A stretch of DNA of 61,133 bases from Desulfobacterales bacterium (GTDB lineage: Bacteria > Desulfobacterota > Desulfobulbia > Desulfobulbales > BM004). Both the position numbers and the translations under genes were made by a program. Below the pieces are notes generated by a model, which saw nothing but the letters and a program-made list of their open reading frames with translations, had not been told where the DNA came from and did not search any database. Shown piece after piece: positions 17,251-25,933 of the stretch. Each line of letters starts with the position of its first letter. Positions within the stretch are counted from its first letter, which is position 1. The stretch spans positions 1 through 61,133 of the forward strand of contig JAKITW010000008.1 in NCBI GenBank assembly GCA_021647905.1. The letters are read 5' to 3'.

Positions 17251-19032
17251 TTAGCCGAGCACGTAAGCGACAATCAACACCGCGATGATCGATACCGTGT
17301 AGAAAATATTGTACTGCAGCTGGCCGCTCTGCAGGACCCGGACCCGGTCGCCGGTCCGGCGAACCGTGCGGGCAATGCCGTCCACCACCCCATCGATGCC
17401 GTGCCAGTCAAACCAGGACCAGAAGCGGGCCGTGGTCATGAGTGGAATAAGGCCGGCCCACTGGTAGGCCATGCTAACCCCGTTATCGACCAGTTGAATC
17501 GGTTTGCTGGCCAGCCAGTAAACGCCGCGGCCGCCCATCCGGTAAAACCAGTCCATGTCGATGCTGATCGTCGGCTCCGGCGTCAGCTTCTTGAGCAGCA
17601 GGAAGAAGCCCAGGGCCGTGAACAGCAGGATCTGCATGGTTTCCGACAGATGATAGGCCGTATACGGATTCCAGAGGACCGGATAGGGCAGCATGTTATA
17701 GAGATAGGGGGTGTAACAGCCGATGAAGATGCAGAGAAATGCGGCTATCGCCATGGCCACGTTCATATTGAGCGGCGGCTCCTTGGCCCTTTCCCATACT
17801 TTCTTGCTGCAGTTGTTCTTACCGAACCAGATATAGTAGGGCACCTTCAGGCCGGTATGGAGGAAGGTCCCGGCGCCGGCCAGGGTCAGGCCGAACCCGG
17901 CCCAGTAGATGTGCTCCTCAAAACCAGCGGCAATGATCATCGATTTGGAAACAAAGCCGGAAAACAGGGGAAAGGCGGAGATCGACAGGCCGCCGATCAG
18001 GGTGAAGACAAAGGTCATGGGCATCTTTTTGTACAGGCCGCCCAGTTCGGTGAACTTGCTGGTGCCGGTCATCTGCAGCACGGAACCGCAGCCCATGAAC
18101 AACAGTCCCTTGTAGAGGATATGGGCAAAGGCATGGGCGCAGGTGCCGTTGATTGCCATCTCAGTGCCAATGCCGACGCCGGCGACCATGTAGCCGACCT
18201 GTGAGATAATATGATAGGCGAGCAGCCGGCGGCAGTCGTTTTCAAGCACGGCATAGACCACGCCATAGAGCGCCATGAACACGCCCAGGGGCAGCAGGAT
18301 CTCCAGGCCGGCGCAGCCGCGGGCCAGGGCATAGACCGCGGTCTTGGTGGTAAAGGCGCACATGAAGACCGCCCCGCCCACCGTTGCCTCACCATAGGCG
18401 TCCGGCAGCCAGGCATGCAGCGGCGGCACTGCGGCATTCAACATAAAGCCGCACATGATCAGATAGGTGTAAAGTTCGGGGTTATTGACATTGAGCAGGG
18501 TAAAGGAAAGATCACCGCCAGTGGCCCGGTAGCGCAGGATAATGCCGGCCAGCAGAATAAGGCCGCCCGCGGTGTGGACCAGCAGGTAACGGTAACCAGC
18601 GGGCATTGATTCCGGTCTTCTTCTGAACCAGACCAGGAAAACAGAGGCAAAGGCCATCAGTTCCCAGAACAGGAAGAGGACCATGAAATCGGCGCAGTAA
18701 ATCACCCCCAGAGCCCCGGCCACGTAGAGCCAGGCCGCGATGTGCTGGGCGTCTTCTTCAACGTGCATTCCGTAGATAGTGCCGATGATGGCCATCAGGG
18801 TCATGATATAGCCGAATACCTGGCTCAGCTTGTCCACCCGGCCGAAAACCAGGCGCCAGTCCAGAAACTGAAATATCCCGTAGGTACCGTGATGACCACT
18901 GAGATGGATTACCGAGGCAAAGGCCAGCACCGGCACCAGGACAAGATAGGGCTTTCTGAGCGGCCCCCGAAACAGCGGCAGCAGCAGGGCACCGATGATC
19001 ATGATAAATGCAGGATGGATAAAATCAGTCAT
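17251..19032 (-). CDS. MrpD/NuoL-like antiporter subunit 2
   Basis: 593-aa membrane protein of the NuoL/NuoM/MrpD family with about 14 helices plus a C-terminal extension. Motifs: FWELMAFASVFLVWFRR (key Glu), AAVPPLHAWLPDAYGEA and the Lys/His helices (HILYKGLLFMGCG). It occupies the place where nuoL would normally lie. From memory, such proteins are annotated in Desulfobacterota as Na+/H+ antiporter subunit D. The long C-terminal extension with TM helix (FYTVSIIAVLIVAYVLG) could play the part of the NuoL lateral helix, which is inference. It overlaps the small upstream gene by 8 bp. Confidence 0.85.
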   Translation of the reverse strand: MTDFIHPAFIMIIGALLLPLFRGPLRKPYLVLVPVLAFASVIHLSGHHGTYGIFQFLDWRLVFGRVDKLSQVFGYIMTLMAIIGTIYGMHVEEDAQHIAAWLYVAGALGVIYCADFMVLFLFWELMAFASVFLVWFRRRPESMPAGYRYLLVHTAGGLILLAGIILRYRATGGDLSFTLLNVNNPELYTYLIMCGFMLNAAVPPLHAWLPDAYGEATVGGAVFMCAFTTKTAVYALARGCAGLEILLPLGVFMALYGVVYAVLENDCRRLLAYHIISQVGYMVAGVGIGTEMAINGTCAHAFAHILYKGLLFMGCGSVLQMTGTSKFTELGGLYKKMPMTFVFTLIGGLSISAFPLFSGFVSKSMIIAAGFEEHIYWAGFGLTLAGAGTFLHTGLKVPYYIWFGKNNCSKKVWERAKEPPLNMNVAMAIAAFLCIFIGCYTPYLYNMLPYPVLWNPYTAYHLSETMQILLFTALGFFLLLKKLTPEPTISIDMDWFYRMGGRGVYWLASKPIQLVDNGVSMAYQWAGLIPLMTTARFWSWFDWHGIDGVVDGIARTVRRTGDRVRVLQSGQLQYNIFYTVSIIAVLIVAYVLG

Positions 19033-19273
19033 AATAGTCCTCGCGGGTCATGATACCCAGATGGCCGTACCATTTTGACAGAATAATGATAAGCGCACAG
19101 CCGACAAAACCGAACACCGACCAGAAACCGGGCAGGTGTTCTATCCTGGTGTGGGCGTGGGTCTTGTCGACAAAGATATCAATAACCACCAGCAAGGCCA
19201 ACACCCCGTAGCAACAGCGGATTACAATCTTCAGCCGATCACGAAAAAAGTCGATTAATTTTACCAGATTCAT
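19025..19273 (-). CDS. Small two-helix membrane protein in the nuo operon
   Basis: 82 aa with two hydrophobic segments (CCYGVLALLVVIDIFVD and FWSVFGFVGCALIIILSKW) and charged ends. It is tightly packed between the two MrpD/NuoL-like genes (4 bp gap on one side, overlap on the other), so it is translated with them. I do not recognise a named family. Its position argues for an accessory subunit or assembly factor for the duplicated antiporter modules. Confidence 0.7.
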   Translation of the reverse strand: MNLVKLIDFFRDRLKIVIRCCYGVLALLVVIDIFVDKTHAHTRIEHLPGFWSVFGFVGCALIIILSKWYGHLGIMTREDYYD

Positions 19274-19277
19274 GACA

Positions 19278-20771
19278 TCACCAAATTGATGGGATTGCTA
19301 GTTTAACAAAGGACATGAAGAAGTCAGGATAGATGCCAATAAGAACGGAAATAATTGCAGTTAAGAACAGTGGCGCCACCATGGAGATGGGTGCCTCCTT
19401 CACTCCTTCATAAACCTCGCCCGGCGGCCGCTTGCCAAAGAAGGCCCTATAGGTGATCGGCGCGAAATAGGCCACATTGAGCAGGGTGGACGCCAGCAGC
19501 ACCAGGATGAAGGCTATATAGTGGCTGGAATGCATCTCCAGGGTGCCCATCAGCAGTTTCCATTTGGTGACAAAACCAGCCACCGGCGGGGCCCCGATCA
19601 TGGTCAGCGAGGCCAGGCCGAAGGCGGCAAAGGTAAAGGGCATGCTCTTTCCCAGGCCGTTCATCTCGGAGATATTTTTTTTGTGGGTGGCAACGTAGAT
19701 GGCGCCGGCGCAGAAGAACAGGGTGATCTTGGCAAAGGCGTGATTGGCGATATGGATGATGCCGCCCTGGACGGCGCTGGGGGTAAGGAGGGCCACCCCC
19801 AGTATTATATATGACAACTGGCTGACCGTTGAATAGGCGAGCCGCATCTTGAGATTGTCCTTGGTCAGGGCGATGACCGAGGCCAGAATAATGGTAAAGG
19901 AGACATAATAGGCAGTCGGGATGCCCAGGTGCAGGCGGGCCATGGTATCGACACCAAACACATAGAGCATGACCCGGGTAGTGGCGAACACCCCGATCTT
20001 GACCACGGCCACGGCATGCAGCAGGGCGGAAACCGGGGTCGGCGCGACCATGGCGCCGGGCAGCCAGTGATGGAACGGCATGATGCCGTTTTTTGCGAAG
20101 CCCACCAGGCAGCAGATAAAGATAATCGTTACCAGGGTCGGGTCGGCGGAGGCCGGGAAGATGCCGGTATGGATGTTGGTCGGGAATTCCAGGGTCCCAC
20201 ACACCACGTAGGTAAGGACCAGGGCCGGCAACAGCATCATTTTGGCGGTGCCGGCCAGGTAGACCAGATATTTTTTGGCGCCGTCATAGCCCTCCTCATC
20301 CTGGTGGTGACCGACCAGGGGGTAGGTGCAGATGCTGACGATTTCATAAAAAAGATAGAGGGTGAAAAAATTGCCGGCCATGGCGCCGCCGACAGCGCCG
20401 AACAGGGCCAGGGCGAAACAGGAGGCAAAACGGGACTGGGCATGTTCATTGAGTCCCCTCATATAGCCGGCCGAGTAGAATACCGTCACGATCCACAGGA
20501 AGGAGGCAACCACGGCAAAGACCATGCCAAAGGCGTCCACCCCGAATTTGACGCTGACGCCCGGCAGGATACGGAACAGCGTATATTCAATGCGGTTGCC
20601 GGCCCATATGTCGGGGATCATCGAGGCGACGATGGAGAACATGACAACCGCGCAGACAAAAGACCAGAACTCACGCAGGTTGGGTCTCCGGCGGGAAAAT
20701 ATGATAAGTAAAACGCAGGCCAGGGCCGCAAGTATGGCAAGCACCGGTCTTATGGAGATAATGGTTTGCAT
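19278..20771 (-). CDS. MrpD/NuoL-like antiporter subunit 1
   Basis: 497-aa antiporter-like membrane protein. FLYEIVSICTYPLV-type Glu helix (LFYEIVSICTYPLVGHH), GIMPFHHWLPGAMVAPTPVSALLHAVAVVKIG and the Lys helix TKDNLKMRLAYSTVSQLSYI are all present. It follows nuoK and is therefore a fourth antiporter-type subunit in addition to MrpD-like 2, NuoM and NuoN. MrpD of Na+/H+ antiporters is the closest general family. Whether it pumps protons or sodium cannot be told from sequence. Confidence 0.88.
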   Translation of the reverse strand: MQTIISIRPVLAILAALACVLLIIFSRRRPNLREFWSFVCAVVMFSIVASMIPDIWAGNRIEYTLFRILPGVSVKFGVDAFGMVFAVVASFLWIVTVFYSAGYMRGLNEHAQSRFASCFALALFGAVGGAMAGNFFTLYLFYEIVSICTYPLVGHHQDEEGYDGAKKYLVYLAGTAKMMLLPALVLTYVVCGTLEFPTNIHTGIFPASADPTLVTIIFICCLVGFAKNGIMPFHHWLPGAMVAPTPVSALLHAVAVVKIGVFATTRVMLYVFGVDTMARLHLGIPTAYYVSFTIILASVIALTKDNLKMRLAYSTVSQLSYIILGVALLTPSAVQGGIIHIANHAFAKITLFFCAGAIYVATHKKNISEMNGLGKSMPFTFAAFGLASLTMIGAPPVAGFVTKWKLLMGTLEMHSSHYIAFILVLLASTLLNVAYFAPITYRAFFGKRPPGEVYEGVKEAPISMVAPLFLTAIISVLIGIYPDFFMSFVKLAIPSIW

Positions 20772-20789
20772 AGTGGTCTGCCCTCGTCC

Positions 20790-21116
20790 TTATCCTTTGA
20801 GTTCCACCACGTCCTCGGTTTCAACGGACCGGTAGTTGCGGTAAACGGCGATGATGATGCTGAGCGCAATGGCGGCCTCGGCCGCGGCAATCCCCATGAT
20901 GAACAGGGTAAAGATCTGGCCCACCGTCGGGTCCGGCGCCAGAAAGCGGTTAAAGGCCATGAAGTTGATCGAGGCGCCGCATAAAACGAGTTCCGCGGCA
21001 ATCAACATCCCGATCAGGGTCCGCCGCTGGACCATGCCGTACATCCCCATGCCGAACATCAGGGCGCCGAGGATCAGGTAGATGTCCAGGCTGTTGCTTA
21101 AACTCATGATTGTCAT
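20790..21116 (-). CDS. nuoK: NADH-quinone oxidoreductase subunit K
   Basis: 108 aa with three helices; the helix RRTLIGMLIAAELVLCGASINF carries the conserved Glu, and a second Glu lies in MGIAAAEAAIALSI. The start overlaps the end of nuoJ by 4 bp. Part of the proton channel core. Confidence 0.96.
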   Translation of the reverse strand: MTIMSLSNSLDIYLILGALMFGMGMYGMVQRRTLIGMLIAAELVLCGASINFMAFNRFLAPDPTVGQIFTLFIMGIAAAEAAIALSIIIAVYRNYRSVETEDVVELKG

Positions 21117-21652
21117 GATTCCCTCCCGCCCAGTCCGCGGCCGGGCCGACCGAGAACCAATGCGCCGATAATCGCCACCAGCAGAACCACGGAGATGAGT
21201 TCAAAGACCATGCTGTAGGTGGTGAGCAGAGATGTACCGATCTCCAGCATTGAGCCGTTGTTCAACTTGGCCGGGGCCGCGGCCCACGGGGTCATGGCGG
21301 CCAGGGCGGTCAGCCCCCAGAAGAACAGGACCCCGACCAGGAAGCTGGCCCCGCCGGCCAGCAGGCCCGAACCGCCGGGCCGCTCGCCGGGGTCCGGATC
21401 GGCCAGCATGATCGCAAAGGCAATGGTCACGCAGACCGCGCCGACATAGATCAGCATCTCCATCATGGCGACAAAGGGGCTGTTCAGATAGTAGTAAATA
21501 CCGGCCACCCCGATAAAACAGAGGGCAAGCCCGGTTACCGCCCGGATCAGCCGCACCGAATTGGTGGCAATCACCGCGCCGAGCACGGTAACCCCGATCA
21601 CTGCCAGGAACACCAGTTCCGATAGCCCTTCCGCCGTGTACACAGACACCAT
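21113..21652 (-). CDS. nuoJ: NADH-quinone oxidoreductase subunit J
   Basis: 179 aa with five hydrophobic helices and the conserved YYYLNSPFVAMMEMLIYVGAV segment. It begins at the last base of nuoI and overlaps nuoK, as expected for a coupled operon. Confidence 0.95.
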   Translation of the reverse strand: MVSVYTAEGLSELVFLAVIGVTVLGAVIATNSVRLIRAVTGLALCFIGVAGIYYYLNSPFVAMMEMLIYVGAVCVTIAFAIMLADPDPGERPGGSGLLAGGASFLVGVLFFWGLTALAAMTPWAAAPAKLNNGSMLEIGTSLLTTYSMVFELISVVLLVAIIGALVLGRPGRGLGGRES

Positions 21653-22092
21653 CAGCTTCTTTCCTTTAGTCTTTTGATGAGATCAAACACATACGCCTCT
21701 CGGCTCGGCCCGGCCAGGTTGAACTCCTTGGAAAAGTCGATCGCGCCCGGCTTGCAGCTTTCAACACAGAGACCACAGAGGCTGCACTTGGTAAAATCAA
21801 GGGTGTATTCGGTCAGGACCTTTTTTTTGGACCCCTCCGGTTTCTTGCCGGCCAGGGTGATACATCCCGAGGGGCAGGCCTTCTGGCACATCCCGCAGAC
21901 AATGCATTTGGGTCCGCCGGTCTCCTCGTTCTTGACCAGGTCGATATGTCCCCGGAACCGCGGGGTCATCTTCACGTATTCGCGGGGATACTGCATGGTC
22001 ACCACCGGCTGGAAAAATGCCTTGATGGTGATGCCCAGGCCCACGGCCAGACTCTTGGTCCCGCCTAAAACATCGCTCCAGTAGTTGCTCAT
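21652..22092 (-). CDS. nuoI: NADH-quinone oxidoreductase subunit I
   Basis: 146-aa peripheral subunit with two [4Fe-4S] motifs, CIVCGMCQKACPSGC and CSLCGLCVESCKP. The start at 22092 (MSNYWSDVLGG) lies 3 bp after the nuoH stop; a longer open frame upstream only reads nuoH in another frame. It passes electrons to NuoB. With NuoEFG missing it would be the entry-side cluster protein, consistent with a ferredoxin or other donor. Confidence 0.95.
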   Translation of the reverse strand: MSNYWSDVLGGTKSLAVGLGITIKAFFQPVVTMQYPREYVKMTPRFRGHIDLVKNEETGGPKCIVCGMCQKACPSGCITLAGKKPEGSKKKVLTEYTLDFTKCSLCGLCVESCKPGAIDFSKEFNLAGPSREAYVFDLIKRLKERS

Positions 22093-22094
22093 AG

Positions 22095-23096
22095 TTACAA
22101 CACCTTTAATATGGCGGCCGTCAGCAGGAGAATCGACAGGGAGAAGGGGATCAGCACCTTCCAGGAAAGGTTCAGCAGGCCGTAAATGGTGGTACGGGGA
22201 TAGGTCCAGCGGATCCAGACCACGGTAAAGATCAGGAGATAGAGCTTGATCAGGAACCAGTGCACCCCGGGGAAGAGGCCGAACGGGCATTGCCAGCCGC
22301 CCAGGAACAGGATGGTGGCCAGGGCGCAGCCGACAATGATGTTGGCATACTCACCCATGAAAAAGACCCCGAAGCCCATGCCCGGATACTCGGTATAGGC
22401 CCCGGCGATCAGTTCACTCTCCGCCTCGGCCATGTCGAACGGGGCCCGGTTGGTCTCGGCCAGGGAGCAGATAAAGAAGATCAGAAAGGAGATCGGCATG
22501 ATCGCGGCCAGGAGAAAGTTCTTGCCCAGCGGCAGGATATTCCAGTTCCAGAAGCCGCCGGCCTGCTGGGCCACGATCTCGTTCATGTTCAGGGTGCCGG
22601 TGATCATCACAATGGTAATGGTGGTGACCAGCATCGGGATCTCATAGGCCACGTTCTGGGACACGGCCCGGGCCGCGGAGATCACCGCATACTTGTTGCC
22701 CGAACCCCAGCCGCCGATCAAGAGGCCGAGCACGTTGACCGAGGCAAAGGCAAAGACCATCAACAGGCCCAGATCGATCTTCCGGGCCACCAGTACGTCG
22801 CTGAAAGGGATGGTGACAAAACTCATCACCGCCGGAATCAGGATCAACAGCGGCGCCACCCGGAAGAGGATCGGATCGACATGGTCGGGCACAAAAAGCT
22901 GCTTGCTCATCAGCTTGACGCCGTCAACCACGGTCTGCAGGAGGCCGTAGGGGCCGACCTCCTTCGGGCCGATCCGCCGCTGGATGTGGCCGGCGCCCTT
23001 CCGTTCAACCCAGACCAGGAAGGCGGCGTTAAAGGCGATGAAGCCGATAACCACCAACAGGGATATGAGCAGCCGTACAACAGGGTTTGCAGTCAT
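22095..23096 (-). CDS. nuoH: NADH-quinone oxidoreductase subunit H
   Basis: 333-aa membrane subunit that forms the quinone entry chamber with NuoB and NuoD. Family segments: VWVERKGAGHIQRRIGPKEVG, AETNRAPFDMAEAESELIAG and the C-terminal RWTYPRTTIYGL. About eight helices. Confidence 0.97.
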   Translation of the reverse strand: MTANPVVRLLISLLVVIGFIAFNAAFLVWVERKGAGHIQRRIGPKEVGPYGLLQTVVDGVKLMSKQLFVPDHVDPILFRVAPLLILIPAVMSFVTIPFSDVLVARKIDLGLLMVFAFASVNVLGLLIGGWGSGNKYAVISAARAVSQNVAYEIPMLVTTITIVMITGTLNMNEIVAQQAGGFWNWNILPLGKNFLLAAIMPISFLIFFICSLAETNRAPFDMAEAESELIAGAYTEYPGMGFGVFFMGEYANIIVGCALATILFLGGWQCPFGLFPGVHWFLIKLYLLIFTVVWIRWTYPRTTIYGLLNLSWKVLIPFSLSILLLTAAILKVL

Positions 23097-23107
23097 AAAA
23101 GAACTCC

Positions 23108-24226
23108 TTACCGATCGATCTCCGGAATTACCAGGTCAAGACTACCCATCAGGGCAAGGGCATCGGCCAGGATCATTCCCTCGGCCGCCTCGCCGAACAG
23201 GCTCAGGTTGGAAAAGGTTGGCGAACGCAGTTTCATCCGATAGGGGGTATTGGTCCCGTCGCTGACCACCCGCATCCCGAAAGAGCCCCGGGCCGCCTCC
23301 ACGTTGCCGTAGTAATCGCCCTTTTCCGGTTTAATCAGTTTGGGCTTTTTCTTCGGCATGATCGGGCCGTCGGGCAGTTTGGCAATGGCCTGCTCGATAA
23401 TCCGCATGCTCTGCTCCATCTCGTCCATCCGCACCATGTAGCGGGCCATGGAATCGCACTCGGGATAGACCGGGATATCGAAGTCAAACTCCGGATAGAC
23501 CGAATATGGTTCGTGCTTGCGCACGTCGAAGTTGACCCCGGAACCGCGCAGCACCGGCCCGGTGGCCCCGTACTTGCGGCACATCTCCGCGGAGAGGATG
23601 CCGATGCCTTCCAGCCGTTTGCGCAGGATGATATTCTTGGTGACCAGGTCGTGGTACATCGGTATCCTGGACCTGAGCCGCTTGATGAACTCGATGCAGC
23701 CGGTGAGGAAGCTGTCGTCCACGTCGTTGTAGACCCCGCCGAAACGGAAATAGCAGAAGGTGAGCCGGGCCCCGGTCACCGATTCCAGCAGGTCAAGGAT
23801 AATTTCCCGGTCATCGAATGCATAGAGCAGCGGGGTAAAGCCGCCCAGGTCGAGGACAAAGGCGCCGAACCAGAGGAGATGGCTGGCGAGCCGGTTCATC
23901 TCCACGGTGATCACCCGCAGATACTCGGCCCGTTCCGGCACCTCGATCCCGGCGGCCCGTTCCACGGTAAGGGCGTAGCCGTGGTTGTAGGACAGGGCGC
24001 CGAGGTAATCCAGCCGGCCGGTGTTGGGCCAGAACTGAGCCCAGGTGCGGGTTTCCCCCATTTTTTCATGCATCCGGTGGATGTACCCGAGTACCGGCAC
24101 GGCCTTGACGATATACTCGCCGTCCATGGTGAGCACCACCCGGAGCACCCCGTGGGTGGCCGGATGCTGGGGCCCGAGGTTGAGCTCAAAGGTCTCCAGG
24201 GTGTGGTCGATGACTGTGGTACTCAT
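23108..24226 (-). CDS. nuoD: NADH-quinone oxidoreductase subunit D
   Basis: 372-aa 49-kDa-type subunit descended from [NiFe] hydrogenase large subunit. NLGPQHPATHGVLRVVLTMDGE and RGSGVNFDVRKHEPYSVY are intact; the quinone-site His and Tyr motifs are present (HPATHG). The start overlaps nuoC by 4 bp. NuoC and NuoD are separate, not fused. Confidence 0.97.
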   Translation of the reverse strand: MSTTVIDHTLETFELNLGPQHPATHGVLRVVLTMDGEYIVKAVPVLGYIHRMHEKMGETRTWAQFWPNTGRLDYLGALSYNHGYALTVERAAGIEVPERAEYLRVITVEMNRLASHLLWFGAFVLDLGGFTPLLYAFDDREIILDLLESVTGARLTFCYFRFGGVYNDVDDSFLTGCIEFIKRLRSRIPMYHDLVTKNIILRKRLEGIGILSAEMCRKYGATGPVLRGSGVNFDVRKHEPYSVYPEFDFDIPVYPECDSMARYMVRMDEMEQSMRIIEQAIAKLPDGPIMPKKKPKLIKPEKGDYYGNVEAARGSFGMRVVSDGTNTPYRMKLRSPTFSNLSLFGEAAEGMILADALALMGSLDLVIPEIDR

Positions 24227-24750
24227 GCTTTGAAATCCTTGAGTAAGGGATGGAAATCAGCGTCTTCGGGCAGGAGCAAGGGGACAAGGTAGGGATGACC
24301 GGTGAACTTGATGCCGAAGAAATCGTGGGTTTCACGCTCATGCCAGTCCGCCCCGGGATAGACTCCGGAAATGGTGGGCACCTCGGGGGTCTGCCGCAAG
24401 AGCCGCACCCGGACCGTTACCCGGCAGAGTTCCTCCATATGATTGAAGTCGTAGACCACCTCCATCTGCGGCGGCGGGGGTGGTGGCGGCGGGGTCTCCT
24501 CCTCGGCCGGCGCCTGGTCGTCCGTTTTTTTGCTGACCGGTTTTTTCCTGGCCTTGTCAAAGCTCAGCAGATCGACCCCGGTGATCGCCTCGATGAAAAA
24601 ACCTTCCTTATCCAAGACTTCTACTGCGGCAACCAGTTGCTCCGGCTCCACCAGGATATCCAGATGATAGCCCTTGGCCGGATAGTCGGTGGCAGTGACC
24701 GCAATGGTCTCAACGCTGGCGATGGCGTTCTGTATTCTTTCAAGGATCAT
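24223..24750 (-). CDS. nuoC: NADH-quinone oxidoreductase subunit C with proline-rich insert
   Basis: 175-aa 30-kDa-type subunit. The C-terminal hallmark GVYPGADWHERETHDFFGI is intact. Between residues about 67 and 92 there is an unusual charged then poly-proline stretch (KKPVSKKTDDQAPAEEE then eight consecutive Pro) that interrupts the fold before MEVVYDF. The insert keeps frame and lies in a loop region, so the protein is probably functional. Consecutive prolines would require elongation factor P for efficient translation (known biology). Confidence 0.93.
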   Translation of the reverse strand: MILERIQNAIASVETIAVTATDYPAKGYHLDILVEPEQLVAAVEVLDKEGFFIEAITGVDLLSFDKARKKPVSKKTDDQAPAEEETPPPPPPPPQMEVVYDFNHMEELCRVTVRVRLLRQTPEVPTISGVYPGADWHERETHDFFGIKFTGHPYLVPLLLPEDADFHPLLKDFKA

Positions 24751-24752
24751 GA

Positions 24753-25256
24753 TCAGCCGGCCTCCACCCGGGGCCAGCTCTTGCGCCGGAACCCGGTTAT
24801 CTTTTCTTCCAGTTCCATGATCCCCTCGAGCAGGGCCTCGGGCCGGGGCGGACAGCCGGGGATGTAGATGTCCACGTCCAGGAACTGGTCGGCGCCCTCG
24901 ACGATCCCGTACTGGCCGTCAAACTTGAAGGGGCCGCCGGATATGGCGCAGTTGCCCATGGCAATGACCCATTTGGGTTCCGGCATCTGGTCGTAAAGGG
25001 TTTTTACCGCAGGCGCCATTTTCTTGGAAATGGTCCCGGCCACGATCATCACGTCGCATTGCCGGGGCGAGGGCCGGAAGACCTCGGCCCCGAAGCGGGC
25101 AAGGTCGAAACGGGCGGCGCCGGCGGCCATCATCTCAATGGCGCAGCAGGCCAGGCCGAAGGTCATTGGCCAGAGGGAGTTCGCCCTGCCCAGGGCAAGG
25201 AGTTTGTCGAGCAGGGCAAACTGAACTATTGGCGCTTGTACGATTTCCTTTCCCAC
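24753..25256 (-). CDS. nuoB: NADH-quinone oxidoreductase subunit B
   Basis: 167 aa. The ligands of cluster N2 are visible: the tandem Cys in [12 protein letters not shown], a Cys in MGNCAISGG and the Cys of [13 protein letters not shown]. It binds the terminal [4Fe-4S] cluster next to quinone. It overlaps nuoA by about 31 bp. Confidence 0.97.
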   Translation of the reverse strand: MGKEIVQAPIVQFALLDKLLALGRANSLWPMTFGLACCAIEMMAAGAARFDLARFGAEVFRPSPRQCDVMIVAGTISKKMAPAVKTLYDQMPEPKWVIAMGNCAISGGPFKFDGQYGIVEGADQFLDVDIYIPGCPPRPEALLEGIMELEEKITGFRRKSWPRVEAG

Positions 25257-25642
25257 TTAAACACTCCCTTGGTCCAAGCATAGATTATCGCCAGAGACAG
25301 GATCCCGACAAAGATCACTATCTCGACAAAGGCACGGGTATCCGAGATGACGGCGGGATCCAGTTTCTGGTAGGCGACTGCCACTGGAAACAGAAAGAGC
25401 ACATCAACATCAAAGGCCAGAAACATCAGGGCATAGAGGTAGTAGACGATCCCGAAGCGGACCCAGGCGGTACCGATGGGGCTGACCCCGCATTCGATTA
25501 ACTGGGTTGTCTTGTTGCTGATGCTGCGGGTGGAACGATAGGAGAGGAAGAAAGCGATGATGAAGGGACCGATGGCAAAGGCGACCCCGCCTAGAAAAAA
25601 AGCGGCCACATAGAGGTGATCCAACAGCGGCGGTTGTTCCAC
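25226..25642 (-). CDS. nuoA: NADH-quinone oxidoreductase subunit A
   Basis: 138 aa with three helices and the signature [20 protein letters not shown] followed by the acidic-residue helix [16 protein letters not shown]. First gene of the operon; a promoter and two operator-like palindromes precede it. The N-terminal [10 protein letters not shown] start has a GGAG ribosome site. Confidence 0.96.
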   Translation of the reverse strand: MEQPPLLDHLYVAAFFLGGVAFAIGPFIIAFFLSYRSTRSISNKTTQLIECGVSPIGTAWVRFGIVYYLYALMFLAFDVDVLFLFPVAVAYQKLDPAVISDTRAFVEIVIFVGILSLAIIYAWTKGVFKWERKSYKRQ

Positions 25643-25698
25643 GGACAGGCTCCTTACAGGTTAGGTTCGCAGGAGGGCTCCCAGCATATACGGGCTGA

Positions 25699-25770
25699 TT
25701 TTTAATGCACTCGCGACCCCTTGTCAAGAAAATACTGAATGAAGATTCAGGATTTCTGAATGGTCATTCA
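25699..25770 (-). promoter_or_regulatory. nuo operon promoter with two tandem palindromic operators
   Basis: Minus-strand TTGACA (complement of 25722-25727), 17-bp spacer, TAAAAA. Upstream of it lie two TGAAT-N4-ATTCA palindromes, 25736-25749 (centre GAAG) and 25757-25770 (TGAATGGTCATTCA). Their centres are exactly 21 bp apart, two helical turns, so two dimers could bind on the same face. Placement upstream of the -35 box would fit activation or cooperative repression. Confidence 0.6.
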
Positions 25771-25888
25771 TGAAAAAAACATACCAAGATCAGGCTGTTT
25801 CCCCGGACCTGCGAGGAAAGAGCTGATTGGCCGGGATTTAAGTTTGCCAAAAAAAGGGGGGTGTCGGAGCGGTATGTCCGGGAAGCAG

Positions 25889-25919
25889 AAAAAAGGCCCC
25901 GGCAAACTCCCCCGGGGCT
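25889..25919 (-). terminator. Terminator of the aminotransferase gene
   Basis: GC-rich stem (GGCCCCGG at 25895-25902 with its complement at 25912-25919) followed by a T run on the minus strand, 15 bp after the gene's stop codon. Confidence 0.8.
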
Positions 25920-25933
25920 GGAGCCGATTCGGT

